Assembly (NCBI RefSeq): GCF_003860345.1
Contig: NZ_CP034179.1
Location: 1,906,001-1,970,000, forward strand
DNA length: 64,000 nt
Reading direction: 5' to 3'
DNA from: Caenibius tardaugens NBRC 16725
Lineage (GTDB): Bacteria; Pseudomonadota; Alphaproteobacteria; Sphingomonadales; Sphingomonadaceae
Shown here: positions 54,129 through 62,926 of the stretch, piece after piece
Numbering within the stretch: the stretch's first letter is position 1
Layout of the letters: every line of letters begins with the position of its first letter
Position numbers and translations under genes: made by a program
Notes under the pieces: model-generated
Told to the model about the DNA's origin: nothing
Database searches by the model: none
Seen by the model: only the letters and a program-made list of their open reading frames with translations

Positions 54129-55162
54129 CTCTGTCCACACAGCGCCGCGATGCGCCTTTGCGTATCGGCGGCCTTTCGCTTCTCCTGATTTCCGTATCCA
54201 CGCTCGGCGCCTGCGCTACCACATCGGCGAAGCCGCCCGCGATACGCTATGACGACGCGCCTGCGATCGCTGCGATCCCGACGCCCGCACCGGCAGCTCC
54301 CGTGGAAATAGTCACCATCCCTGAACCGTTGCCCTTGCCGGGCCAGTTGAAGCCGGTGGACGATGCCACGCCTGCACCCGAACAGGCTGATCCATCGGCC
54401 CGCGTCAATCAGGCCAATGCCGCCGCGCGGATGCAGCCGGTGCGCGATGGATTCATCAATGCGATCCAGGTCTATCCCTGGTCAGACGGCGCGCTCTATC
54501 AGGTCTATGCCGCGCCTGGACAGGTCACCGATATCGCCTTGCAAGAGGGCGAGCAGCTCGTCGGACCGGGGCCGGTCGCTGCCGGCGATACGGTGCGCTG
54601 GATCATCGGGGACACGGTGAGCGGCACGGGTGCGTCGGCGCGGGTTCATATCCTCGTCAAACCGACCCGGCCCGACCTCGCGACCAACCTCGTCATCAAC
54701 ACCGACCGGCGAACCTATCATATCGAACTGCGCGCCACCCGCTCGACCTGGATGGCGTCGGTCTCCTGGACCTATCCGCAGGATCGTCTCATTGCCTTGC
54801 GCGGGCAGAACATGTCTGCCGCAGGAGCGGCGTCCGTCGCCAGCGGTGTCGATATCGCCCGGCTTAATTTCCGCTACCGCATCGAGGGCTACGAAGCCCC
54901 GTGGCGCCCGCTCCGTGCCTTTGATGATGGCGCGCAGGTGTTCATCGAATTTCCTGCCGGGATCGCGCAGGGCGAAATGCCGCCATTGTTCGTGATCGGT
55001 CCGGAAGGCGGCGGCGAGCTGGTCAATTATCGTGTGAGCGAACGTCATATCATTGTCGATCGCCTGTTTGCGGCCGCCGAGCTTCGTCTCGGCGGCGAGC
55101 GGCAGCAGCGCGTTCGCATCGTGCGCGATGATAGGCGGACCCCACGCAGGAACCGGCGATGA
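54125..55162 (+). CDS. trbG: TrbG (VirB9-like) core complex protein
   Basis: A 345-residue periplasmic/outer-membrane VirB9-like protein. The signal region carries a lipobox-like LGACAT (about residues 28-33). The VirB9 domain shows AIQVYPWSDGALYQVYAAPGQVTDIALQEGE, the TNLVINTDRRTYHIELRAT segment and PPLFVIGPEGGGELVNYRV. Couples with TrbI and the TrbH-type function; no separate trbH is seen. Overlaps trbI. Confidence 0.94.
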   Translation: MTLSTQRRDAPLRIGGLSLLLISVSTLGACATTSAKPPAIRYDDAPAIAAIPTPAPAAPVEIVTIPEPLPLPGQLKPVDDATPAPEQADPSARVNQANAAARMQPVRDGFINAIQVYPWSDGALYQVYAAPGQVTDIALQEGEQLVGPGPVAAGDTVRWIIGDTVSGTGASARVHILVKPTRPDLATNLVINTDRRTYHIELRATRSTWMASVSWTYPQDRLIALRGQNMSAAGAASVASGVDIARLNFRYRIEGYEAPWRPLRAFDDGAQVFIEFPAGIAQGEMPPLFVIGPEGGGELVNYRVSERHIIVDRLFAAAELRLGGERQQRVRIVRDDRRTPRRNRR

Positions 55163-56514
55163 GCAGTGATGAGAACCGGCTCTCGCCGATAGAAGGTCCT
55201 GAACGGGAGGAAGGCGCAGTGCTGCACGCAGCCCCACTGTCAGAGGCCGATCACGAGAACGAACCCGATAGCGGACCGGATGACGCCGCGGATACGCAAG
55301 CGCTTCGGGGACCGGAGCCACTGGCGGACCCTGCCGGGTTCCAACTACGCGGTGATGCGCCGCGTGTGATGCGCCTGTCGCGCAAGGCGATGGCGACGCT
55401 CGGAGCGGTCGGCGCGCTGGCTGTCTGCGGAGCGCTGACCTTCGCGCTGCAAAGCCGCGACAGAGCAGCGCCGGAGGAACTCTACAATACCGACAGCCGC
55501 GCGGTGACCGAGCAGGTCTCAATGGCGCCTCGCGACTATAGTGAATTGCCGCCTGGCGTGCCGCAACTCGGCGACCCACTTCCCGGCGACCTCGGCGGGC
55601 CGATCCTTGCCGCGCAGCAAGGCGACGGGACTGGCGACCCAACCGTGCCGCCGCCTGCCGGGGCGCAGGCGATGACGCCGGAGGAATTGGCGGCGCAGCG
55701 GGCCGCGCAAGAGCGTGAGGCGGCGCTGGCGAGCCGCTTGTTCCTCGGTGGTCAGGCAGGGAGCGGCGCAGCCGCGAGCGCCTCAAGTGGTGCAACGCCC
55801 GGTCTTGATCTCGCGGCGTTGGGCGCGGCCGTGCCCGCCGGGCCGGAGCAGGCAGACGGACCCAATATGCAGCGGGCGAAGCGTGAGTTCGTTGAACGCT
55901 CGCCCGAAAGCCGCACCGTCAACAGCGGTCAAGTGACGCCGCCGGTCTCGCCTCATGTCGTGCAGGCCGGCAGCGTCATCGCCGCTGCCCTCATCACCGG
56001 CATCAGCTCCGATCTTCCCGGCCAGGTCACCGCGCAGGTGACGCAGAGCGTCTATGACAGCCCGACAGGCCGAACCTTGCTCATTCCACAAGGCTCGCGA
56101 CTTATCGGCAACTATGACGCGGAGGTCGCTTTCGGCCAGCGCCGGGTGCTGCTGGTGTGGGATCGCCTGATCCTGCCCGATGGCCGCTCGCTCATTCTCG
56201 ATCGCCAGCCCGCAGGCGATCCCGCTGGCTATGCGGGGCTGGAGGATCGGGTCAATGAGCATTGGGGGGGCATCCTGCGCGCCGCCGGTCTTTCGACTTT
56301 GCTCAGCATCGGGGCGGAGTTGGGGACGGACTCCGAGGATGATATCGCCCGCGCCATTCGCGACGGCGGGCAGAACACGCTCAATCAGGCTGGACAGGAG
56401 ATCGTCCGGCGCCAGCTCAACATCCAGCCTACGCTGACGGTGCGGCCCGGCTATCCGGTTCGCGTTCTGGTCAGCCGCGACCTGGTGCTTTCTCCCTGGA
56501 GACAAACACGATGA
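55159..56514 (+). CDS. trbI: TrbI (VirB10-like) core complex protein
   Basis: A 451-residue VirB10-like protein that spans the envelope. A cytoplasmic acidic N-terminus is followed by a TM segment (MATLGAVGALAVCGALTFAL), a Pro/Ala/Gln-rich linker and the conserved domain: VQAGSVIAAALITGISSDLPGQ, PQGSRLIGNYDAEVAFGQRR and RPGYPVRVLVSRDLVL at the end. Its stop overlaps the DUF2274 start. Confidence 0.95.
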   Translation: MSSDENRLSPIEGPEREEGAVLHAAPLSEADHENEPDSGPDDAADTQALRGPEPLADPAGFQLRGDAPRVMRLSRKAMATLGAVGALAVCGALTFALQSRDRAAPEELYNTDSRAVTEQVSMAPRDYSELPPGVPQLGDPLPGDLGGPILAAQQGDGTGDPTVPPPAGAQAMTPEELAAQRAAQEREAALASRLFLGGQAGSGAAASASSGATPGLDLAALGAAVPAGPEQADGPNMQRAKREFVERSPESRTVNSGQVTPPVSPHVVQAGSVIAAALITGISSDLPGQVTAQVTQSVYDSPTGRTLLIPQGSRLIGNYDAEVAFGQRRVLLVWDRLILPDGRSLILDRQPAGDPAGYAGLEDRVNEHWGGILRAAGLSTLLSIGAELGTDSEDDIARAIRDGGQNTLNQAGQEIVRRQLNIQPTLTVRPGYPVRVLVSRDLVLSPWRQTR

Positions 56515-56729
56515 CCAAACTCAAACTTGCCGATCTCGCGACGGACAAGCCGGTGCGCCTCACCATAGAACTGCCCGCTACGGTCCACCATGATCTTGAG
56601 GCCTATGGCCAAGTGCTTGCCGGCGACGGCTCCCAGCCTGTTCCGCCTGCGCGGCTGATTGCGCCAATGCTGGAGCGCTTCATGGCGACCGATCGGGCGT
56701 TCCGGCGCAATCGCAGCAAGACCGATTGA
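56511..56729 (+). CDS. DUF2274 domain protein
   Basis: A 72-residue protein of the DUF2274 family, normally the last gene of Tn4371-type trb operons: KLADLATDKPVRLTIELPATVHHDLEAYGQ and APMLERFMATDRAFRR. The sequence suggests a RHH-like DNA-binding fold; it could regulate the trb operon. Coupled to trbI by ATGA overlap. Confidence 0.88.
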   Translation: MTKLKLADLATDKPVRLTIELPATVHHDLEAYGQVLAGDGSQPVPPARLIAPMLERFMATDRAFRRNRSKTD

Positions 56730-56739
56730 GGCAGGCCGA

Positions 56740-57046
56740 TCATCGTCCCATAAATGCGTCGAACCGCTCCTTGCCTTCGGTCTCAACGATCGCGACCTCG
56801 GCATTGGCGCATTCCTGGCCGCGCACCGAGCCCGCAGCGCATTGCGCGACAAGCTCGCGTGCTTCCTCGATATTGGCCTCGAAATATTGCGTGCCGCGCG
56901 CCTCGCTGACGGTCGGGGTCAGGCCTGCACCCTGACTGGTGGCGCTGGGTGCGACGACCGGCAGAATGACGGGCCGCAGCGTAAAGCCCGACCCCGAAGC
57001 CGATCGCAAGCGCCGCAATTGCGATGAAGATCGTCTTGCCATTCAT
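56740..57046 (-). pseudogene. EexN-like small exclusion protein with single-base frameshift
   Basis: ATG 57046 follows a good AAGGAG and encodes an N-terminal membrane anchor (MNGKTIFIAIAALAIGFG). Around a four-C run (56992-56995 on the + strand) the family-like sequence moves to another frame: FTLRPVILPVVAP, then EARGTQYFEANIEEARELVAQCAAG and GQECANAEVAIVETEG, ending at 56740. The two-Cys 'A.C ... C.NAE.A' pattern resembles EexN-type entry exclusion lipoproteins. One surplus base explains the break. It is convergent with the trb operon. Confidence 0.65.
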
Positions 57047-57104
57047 GTTGCTCACTCCTTCGATCAGGTGATCGGAAATGGCGCGTGGGCCCCGTTTTCG
57101 TGTC

Positions 57105-58004
57105 TCAGGTTTCGGGATAGCGTTCGCGGATCAGGCCTAGGAACCGCCGCAGCGCCGGGCTGCTGTCGGTACTGCGCCAATAGCAGCCATAGTCGATGCG
57201 GGCCTGACCGGTCGTTTCATGCACCTCGCGGAAGACGATGCCGGGATGCTGGAAGCCCAGCGCCGATTCCGACACCAGCGTCAGGAACCAGCCAGCGGAC
57301 ACCATCGCCACCACATTCTCGCGGCTAACATCCTGGGTCTCGACTTCGGGTTCATAGCCGGGCTCCGCGAGCCGGGCGCGCAGGAGTCGCATCAGGTCGG
57401 GGCCAGGGTCTTGGGTTCCCAGAACGAATGTCTCTCGGCGCAGATCGTGCCAATAGACGCGCTCAGCCTCGGCGAGCGGATGACCTTCGGGCAAAGCCAC
57501 CATCACCCGCTCCGACCAGAGCGAGCGGCGTTTGATTGCCGGGTCGGCGAGATCTCCGGTCACGACGGCCAGATCGATCACGCCGGCATGAAGAGCATGG
57601 TGGAGAAAATCCCGGTCGCGCTCGACGCCATTCAGCCGAACATCAGGGAAACGCCGCTGAAACTCGACAATGGCGAAGCGCAGGTCACCTGCGGTGAGCG
57701 AACTGCAAAAGCCGATGGTGAGTTCGCCAGCATCGCCATTTCGGATCGCCCGCGCGCGACTCTTGAGATTATCAACCTCGGTCAATATCCGCCGGGCGGC
57801 GTCAATGATTGGAATACCTGCGGGCGTGAGAATTGCACCGCGCGTTTGTCGTTCGAACAGCTTTAGACCCAAGCGATGCTCTAGATTCAATACATTACGG
57901 CTGAGGGTCGCCTGCTTGATATTTAAAAAGGAAGCAGCCTTTGAAAAACTCATCATATCTGCTGCGAGTACCGCGTAACGCAGCTGTTTGGTTTCAAGCG
58001 GCAT
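57105..58004 (-). CDS. LysR family transcriptional regulator
   Basis: A 299-residue LysR-type regulator. The winged HTH is at about 5-65 (RYAVLAADMMSFSKAASFLNIKQATLSRNVLNLEHRLG, FERQTRGAILTPAG). A periplasmic-binding-like effector domain follows (ELTIGFCSSLTAGDLRFAIVEF). LysR genes of this kind are common next to trb operons in ICEs and may control transfer or cargo. Divergent partner and effector are unknown. Confidence 0.92.
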   Translation of the reverse strand: MPLETKQLRYAVLAADMMSFSKAASFLNIKQATLSRNVLNLEHRLGLKLFERQTRGAILTPAGIPIIDAARRILTEVDNLKSRARAIRNGDAGELTIGFCSSLTAGDLRFAIVEFQRRFPDVRLNGVERDRDFLHHALHAGVIDLAVVTGDLADPAIKRRSLWSERVMVALPEGHPLAEAERVYWHDLRRETFVLGTQDPGPDLMRLLRARLAEPGYEPEVETQDVSRENVVAMVSAGWFLTLVSESALGFQHPGIVFREVHETTGQARIDYGCYWRSTDSSPALRRFLGLIRERYPET

Positions 58005-58286
58005 GAACGGCCTTCTTTAAGGTTATTCGAACGGGGATGTTTTGCAATTTGATTGTCCATCATCGCGTCGTTGATCATAAGAAAGCGCGAGTCTGCCCTC
58101 ACGTGAATTCGGGCGTTCGAGCACGCGACAATCTTCTCGAGTCCGCCCCGATCAAGCCAGGTCGACTCCATGTCGCTCAGACAGCGTCAATGGAATCCGG
58201 CAGATCTGACAAAGCATAGCCTGCGTGGCAGACGGATGGTTCATTGTTCAGTATTCCTCGGCCGAATTGAAATTCGGGTCGAGAAC

Positions 58287-60788
58287 TTAGGCACCGCCAC
58301 TGTCCCGATAAGCGAGCAGCCGCAGCGCGTTGAACACCACCAGCAAGGTCGACCCTTCGTGCACAGCTACAGCAGGGCCAATGCCAAGCCCCAGAATAGT
58401 CGCTGGTACGAGGAAGGCGACGATCCCGAGGCTCACGAACACATTCTGGCGGATCACCGATCGCGTTGTGCGGCTAAGACCAACCGCGAACGGCAAATGC
58501 GAGAGATCGTCCGCCATAAGTGCGACGTCGGCCGTCTCCAGCGCCACGTCAGAACCCGCTGCTCCCATCGCTACGCCAACTGTCGCCGTCGCCATGGCGG
58601 GCGCGTCATTGACGCCATCGCCAACCATAGCAACCTTGGTTTCGGCGCGCAGCTTCTTGATCGCTTCTACCTTATCCTCCGGCATGAGATCGCCCCATGC
58701 CTCGTCGATCCCCACTTCGCGCGCGATCGCTTCGGCCGCCCGTTGATGGTCGCCGGAGATCATGATCATCCGCTTGATGCCGATGTCGTGCAGCCGCTTA
58801 AGTGCGACGATCGCCGTCTCGCGCGGCGTGTCGAGCAGGCCGATCGCGCCAAGATCACGGCCATCGCGCTGCACGACCATGCTGGTCTGCCCGCCTTCGC
58901 GCAATTGCTCGACGGCCTCAGCCAGCGCCGGGGACAGCGGCGGGATGCCATCGGCGCCGAACATGCCCGGCTTGCCGATTAGGACTTCATTTTCCCCGAC
59001 CACGGCCGAGACGCCGCGCCCCGTGAGGCTTTTCAGGCTCTCCGCCTTTGGAACCGGATAGTCCCCGACATGATCGCGCCCATCGCGCGCGATCGCCTGC
59101 GCCAGCGGATGATCGCTCAGGCTTTCGACCGCCACCGCGATCGCCATCAGTTCCTGCTTGTCCACGCCCGGCGCGGTGATGATTTGCTGGATGCGCGGCT
59201 CGCCCTTGGTGAGCGTGCCGGTCTTGTCGAACGCGATCGCATCGAGCGAGCCGAGCAGTTCGAGCGGGGCGCCGCCCTTGACGAGGACACCGCCACGCGC
59301 CGCGCGAGCGACGCCGGAGAGGACCGCGCTGGGGGTAGCGATGGCCAGCGCGCAGGGGCTTGCCGCCACCAGCACCGCCATCGAACGATAGAAGCTGTCG
59401 CGGAACGGTTCGTCGACCACGACCCAGGCGAACAGCAGCACGACCGCCAGAACAAGGACGAGCGGCACGAACACCCGCTCGAACCGATCGGTGAACCGTT
59501 GCGTCGGCGACTTCTGCGTCTCCGCCTCGCTCACCATCTTGACCACCTTGGCGAGCGTGCTTTCGCTCGACAGGCGGGTCACCTCAATCTCAATTAGGCC
59601 GCTGCCATTGATCGTGCCGGTAAACACCCGGCTCGCGGCATCGACCCGATCGGGATTGGCGCGGGCGGCCGCATCGTCCATGACAGGCTGCTTGTCGACC
59701 GGAATGCTCTCGCCCGTCACGGGGGCCTGGTTGATGGCGCTGGTGCCCTTGATGATGAAGCCGTCTGCCGCCACCCGTGCGTCGGGTTTTACGATCACGG
59801 TATCGCCGACCTTCAGCGCATCGACGGGGACTTCTTCTGTCGTGCCGTCGGCTCGCCGCACCGTGGCGGTGCGCGGCGCTAGTTCGGCCAGTGCCTCTAT
59901 CGCCCGCTTGGCTCGGCCCATCGCATAGTGTTCGAGCGCATGCCCCAGACTGAACAGAAACAGCAGCAGCGCGCCTTCGGCGAACGCGCCAAGCGCCGCC
60001 GCGCCAGCGGCCGCGACCAGCATCAGCGTGTCGATCTCGAACTTGCGGCGTTTGAGATTGTCGATCGCCTCGCGCAGCGTGAAGAAGCCGCCGAAGAAGT
60101 AAGCCGCGACATAAAGCGCTGTCGGCAGCCAGAGGGGTACTCCGGCGACGAGTTTTTCGATCGCAAAGCCGATACCGAGCAAGGCTCCGCAGGCGAGCGC
60201 GAAGATCAGCTCGGTATTGGGGCCCAGAAATTCGCCATGATCATGATCATGGTTGGCATCTGTCTTCTTATCTTTCCCATCGCCCTCTGACGCGTGATCA
60301 TGCCCGGCATGGGTCTCCTGTGCAGACAGAACAAGGGATCGCCGCCTGTGCTCGACACCCATGCCAGCAAGGGCGTCCTGAAGCTGGCGTTCGGTGATCT
60401 GTTCCAGATCGAACTCGATGCGAACCATGCCCGCGGCATTGGCATCGGCTTCGAGCACGCCAGGCAAGGCCCGCAGCTGCTCGTCCACGGATCGGGCCTT
60501 TCGCTGGTGCCGGATGCCTTTGACCGACCAGACGACATGACCGTATCGCTCTGCAATAGCCACGCCCGCTGCCTGCGCGATGTCGCGAATACGGGGAAGC
60601 GGCACCATGTCTGGATCGTAATGAATGCATAAGAGCGCCGGCTTTGCATCCTGCGCTGGAACGATATGCGCCTTTTCGATTCCCGGCCGTGCGGAGAGAT
60701 TGGCGGTGAGGCGATGCACGCAGGCATCGGTCGCATCCGGAATCTCGGGAAGAATGAGCGGAATTTCGAGTTGGATCTGTTCGGTCAT
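58287..60788 (-). CDS. P1B-type heavy-metal translocating ATPase (SPC subgroup)
   Basis: An 833-residue metal efflux ATPase. The N-terminus has HMA-like segments without a clear CxxC, then a His-rich stretch (THAGHDHASEGDG, NHDHDHGEF) before the first TM helices. The TM6 metal site is SPC (477-479) rather than CPC; DKTGTLT (near 520), SLSDHPLAQAIA and GDGVNDAPAMATATVGVAMG complete the ATPase. Near the end HEGSTLLVVFNALRLL carries the TM8 HEG(S/G)T typical of the P1B-4-like group. Substrates of that group include Co, Zn, Cd or Fe; which one is not determined. Confidence 0.92.
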   Translation of the reverse strand: MTEQIQLEIPLILPEIPDATDACVHRLTANLSARPGIEKAHIVPAQDAKPALLCIHYDPDMVPLPRIRDIAQAAGVAIAERYGHVVWSVKGIRHQRKARSVDEQLRALPGVLEADANAAGMVRIEFDLEQITERQLQDALAGMGVEHRRRSLVLSAQETHAGHDHASEGDGKDKKTDANHDHDHGEFLGPNTELIFALACGALLGIGFAIEKLVAGVPLWLPTALYVAAYFFGGFFTLREAIDNLKRRKFEIDTLMLVAAAGAAALGAFAEGALLLFLFSLGHALEHYAMGRAKRAIEALAELAPRTATVRRADGTTEEVPVDALKVGDTVIVKPDARVAADGFIIKGTSAINQAPVTGESIPVDKQPVMDDAAARANPDRVDAASRVFTGTINGSGLIEIEVTRLSSESTLAKVVKMVSEAETQKSPTQRFTDRFERVFVPLVLVLAVVLLFAWVVVDEPFRDSFYRSMAVLVAASPCALAIATPSAVLSGVARAARGGVLVKGGAPLELLGSLDAIAFDKTGTLTKGEPRIQQIITAPGVDKQELMAIAVAVESLSDHPLAQAIARDGRDHVGDYPVPKAESLKSLTGRGVSAVVGENEVLIGKPGMFGADGIPPLSPALAEAVEQLREGGQTSMVVQRDGRDLGAIGLLDTPRETAIVALKRLHDIGIKRMIMISGDHQRAAEAIAREVGIDEAWGDLMPEDKVEAIKKLRAETKVAMVGDGVNDAPAMATATVGVAMGAAGSDVALETADVALMADDLSHLPFAVGLSRTTRSVIRQNVFVSLGIVAFLVPATILGLGIGPAVAVHEGSTLLVVFNALRLLAYRDSGGA

Positions 60789-60857
60789 AAAATTTCCTCT
60801 GTTACGTCGATCTCGTTCAGCGCCCGCACCGGAAAAATGCCGCGGGGCTATGAGAGG

Positions 60858-61253
60858 TCACGGAGGTGGTCGTCCGTCCCGTTCCCGGCCAGGGCCGTCA
60901 CGGTGGCACACCTGCGATCCGGTGTCGGGCCGTATGACCACGATCGATCCGCTCGAGATTGCGAGGTTCATGGTATCGCCAAAATAGGTAACACCGGCAG
61001 CGGGAGAGGTTAACCGCTCGGTTTTCCCATCCGGCAAGGAGACAAAATCGATCGTCAGGCCGTTGTCGACGAAATCTACCCGCACTTTCGTTCCGTTCCC
61101 GCATGTGAAAATATGCGTTCCGGCGAGAGGAAGCGGGCGATCTTCCTTGTCCAGGTTGCTGTCGGGCGAACATGCCGTGTTGGCGATCAGCGTGAACATA
61201 CCGGCCAACAGCGCGACAGCGCGCCGCCGCTGGGGCCACCCTGAAAAGGGCAC
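60858..61253 (-). CDS. MliC/PliC-like lipoprotein (C-type lysozyme inhibitor family)
   Basis: A 131-residue lipoprotein. A GTG at 61253 gives an RRR-containing n-region and a hydrophobic stretch ending in a lipobox-like NTAC; an internal ATG at 61199 is an alternative. The mature part has the MliC-type beta barrel pattern: HIFTCGNGTKVRVDFVDNGLTIDFV, PDGKTERLTSPAAGVTYFG and a second Cys near the end. Function as lysozyme inhibitor or envelope protein is inferred from the family. It lies 69 bases upstream of the ATPase gene. Confidence 0.7.
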   Translation of the reverse strand: MPFSGWPQRRRAVALLAGMFTLIANTACSPDSNLDKEDRPLPLAGTHIFTCGNGTKVRVDFVDNGLTIDFVSLPDGKTERLTSPAAGVTYFGDTMNLAISSGSIVVIRPDTGSQVCHRDGPGRERDGRPPP

Positions 61254-61377
61254 GCCACTGCGAGGCAGCGGCGTGCTATCTTTCGCCGTGAACGCTGGGG
61301 TGGGGCGTTCACGGCGCGGACCCTTCTCGCACAAGCACGCAAGGGGGGCATAGGCTTGTGGGGGGCCAATCCTCATG

Positions 61378-61674
61378 TCAGTCGAACAGCTCCTCGAAGA
61401 AGCTCTTGCGGCGGCGGCGCTTGTGATCGCCGTAACCGTAATTGCCTCTGTGGCTGTCGTGGCCGCGATCGTATCCTGCGCGCGACGGAGGGGGCGGAGG
61501 GGGAGCTGTTTCGACGGCACTGCGCTCTATGATCTTGTCGAGTTCGCCGCGATCGAGCCACACGCCGCGGCATTGCGGGCAATAGTCGATCTCGATGCCT
61601 TGCCGCTCGCTCATGACGAGATCGACCATGCAGACAGGACAGGGAAGCCCCTGCTTTGACGCGCGTTCTACCAT
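61378..61674 (-). CDS. TFIIB-type zinc-ribbon protein
   Basis: A 98-residue protein with an N-terminal zinc ribbon: CPVCMVDLVM and YCPQCRGVWLDRGELDKII supply two CxxC pairs, the zf-TFIIB/YjlA-like pattern. A Pro-rich linker (APPPPPPSRAG) and a basic, aromatic tail ending FFEELFD follow, the usual layout of this family. Function is unknown. ATG 61674 has GGAAAGAAGGAA upstream. Located inside the metal cargo block. Confidence 0.85.
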   Translation of the reverse strand: MVERASKQGLPCPVCMVDLVMSERQGIEIDYCPQCRGVWLDRGELDKIIERSAVETAPPPPPPSRAGYDRGHDSHRGNYGYGDHKRRRRKSFFEELFD

Positions 61675-61768
61675 GGGTAATTCCTTCTTTCCTGGGGAAT
61701 GGGCGACGCGGTATGGAACAGCGCCGCATCGGGCTGCATATTTAGGGCGGGGATAAACGCCGTTCCGG

Positions 61769-62377
61769 TCATGGCGCGGCCTCCGCGCGCTGGTCGGCTT
61801 CGGCTCGCGCATCCTTCAGGATTTCGATCCCGCCCTTGATGGCGACGAACGCCGTCAACACGCCGACGATAAGATCCGGCCAATTGCCGCCGAGCCACAG
61901 CACCAGACCGCCCGCGACAAGGATGCCCCCGTTCGATATGAAATCGTTGAAGCTGAAGGTGGTCGCGGCGCGCAGCGCCACATCGGGCTTTTCCAGGCGC
62001 TGAAGCAGCCTAAGGCAGATGTAGTTCACTGCGGCTGCGATGGCCGACATCGCCATCATGGCTGAACCGATCGGTTCGCTGCCATAGAGATAGCGGCGCC
62101 CGACATCGACGAGGATTCCGATGGCGAAGAGCAGCAGCATTGTTCCTGAAACCGTCGCTACGCGAGTTTTCCAAACAGCGCCGCGGCTCAGCGCGATGAG
62201 GCTCAGCAGATAGACAAGCGCATCGGAGAGATTATCGACGCCGTTGGCGATCAGCGCGCTGGAATCGCTGGCGAGGCCGACCAAGAAGAAGGCCGCGGAG
62301 ATGCCGGCATTGAGGATCAGCACGATCCACAAGGTGCGCCGCTCGGTGGTGGCGGGGCGATCGCTTCTACCCATCAT
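61769..62377 (-). CDS. Cation diffusion facilitator family transporter
   Basis: A 202-residue membrane transporter of the CDF type without the usual long C-terminal cytoplasmic domain. TM segments include LWIVLILNAGISAAFFLVGLAS and ATVSGTMLLLFAIGILVDVG. The metal site helix reads SSALIANGVDNLSDALVYLL, where canonical CDFs have D-x3-H-x3-D; here the positions are N, D and D, so specificity may differ from zinc. Double ATG at 62374-62377. Its start overlaps the end of the SRPBCC gene. Confidence 0.82.
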   Translation of the reverse strand: MMGRSDRPATTERRTLWIVLILNAGISAAFFLVGLASDSSALIANGVDNLSDALVYLLSLIALSRGAVWKTRVATVSGTMLLLFAIGILVDVGRRYLYGSEPIGSAMMAMSAIAAAVNYICLRLLQRLEKPDVALRAATTFSFNDFISNGGILVAGGLVLWLGGNWPDLIVGVLTAFVAIKGGIEILKDARAEADQRAEAAP

Positions 62378-62879
62378 TAGCCCCTTTTTGTGTGTGGCGG
62401 GCGGCACGCGCGCGACGACGATGACGGTTGAGGTTGGTGCCCCCAGCGCGGTGCATTTCCTTTTTGAGGAAGCGGACGAATGCACCATCCTGGATGGCGA
62501 GAGTTTGCGTCAGCCCACGCCTGAACGGTACGGCTATGATGCGGCTGAAGAAGCCGTCGAAAGCGATCGAATGGCGGACCTGCGTGCCCGAAGCCAGCGA
62601 CTCCAGTCTATAGGTCTCTTCGAGTACCGCGATGCCACCAATCCCCACGGTCCACGAGAAAAGGTCCGGCTTTTCGGAAGCGGTAATCGTCGCCTCCGCC
62701 TTTATGCGATATTCTCCCTTATAGAGGGCGTAGCTCAACGGAATGCGTTGTTCGGGCGTCATCGCGTCCGTCTCGAAACGATAGTTCGGATGCCAGAATG
62801 CATAGGCGCCGAAATCGGCGAGATGGGACCAGACCCGGATGGGGGCCATGTTGATGGTAAAACTTGTTTCTGCCTTCAT
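62367..62879 (-). CDS. SRPBCC (START-like) family protein
   Basis: A 170-residue protein of the SRPBCC/polyketide-cyclase-like superfamily: TFTINMAPIRVWSHLADFGAYAFWHPNYR is the typical N-terminal helix-strand start, and EETYRLESLASGTQVRHSIAFDG and FFSRIIAVPF follow. The tail is basic and disordered. Probably binds a hydrophobic or other small ligand; the role in metal resistance is unclear. Its stop overlaps the CDF gene start by 11 bases. Confidence 0.8.
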   Translation of the reverse strand: MKAETSFTINMAPIRVWSHLADFGAYAFWHPNYRFETDAMTPEQRIPLSYALYKGEYRIKAEATITASEKPDLFSWTVGIGGIAVLEETYRLESLASGTQVRHSIAFDGFFSRIIAVPFRRGLTQTLAIQDGAFVRFLKKEMHRAGGTNLNRHRRRARAARHTQKGANDG

Positions 62880-62926
62880 CGGCTGTGTGACCTTTCACAC
62901 GGGTCGCCTGAGGACAGGACGATCGC

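Noticed and set aside
56783-57055. 90-codon minus-strand frame taken as an intact protein
   Set aside because: Only its first ~20 residues look like a real protein; the family-like C-terminus is in the other frame, so a frameshifted gene fits better.
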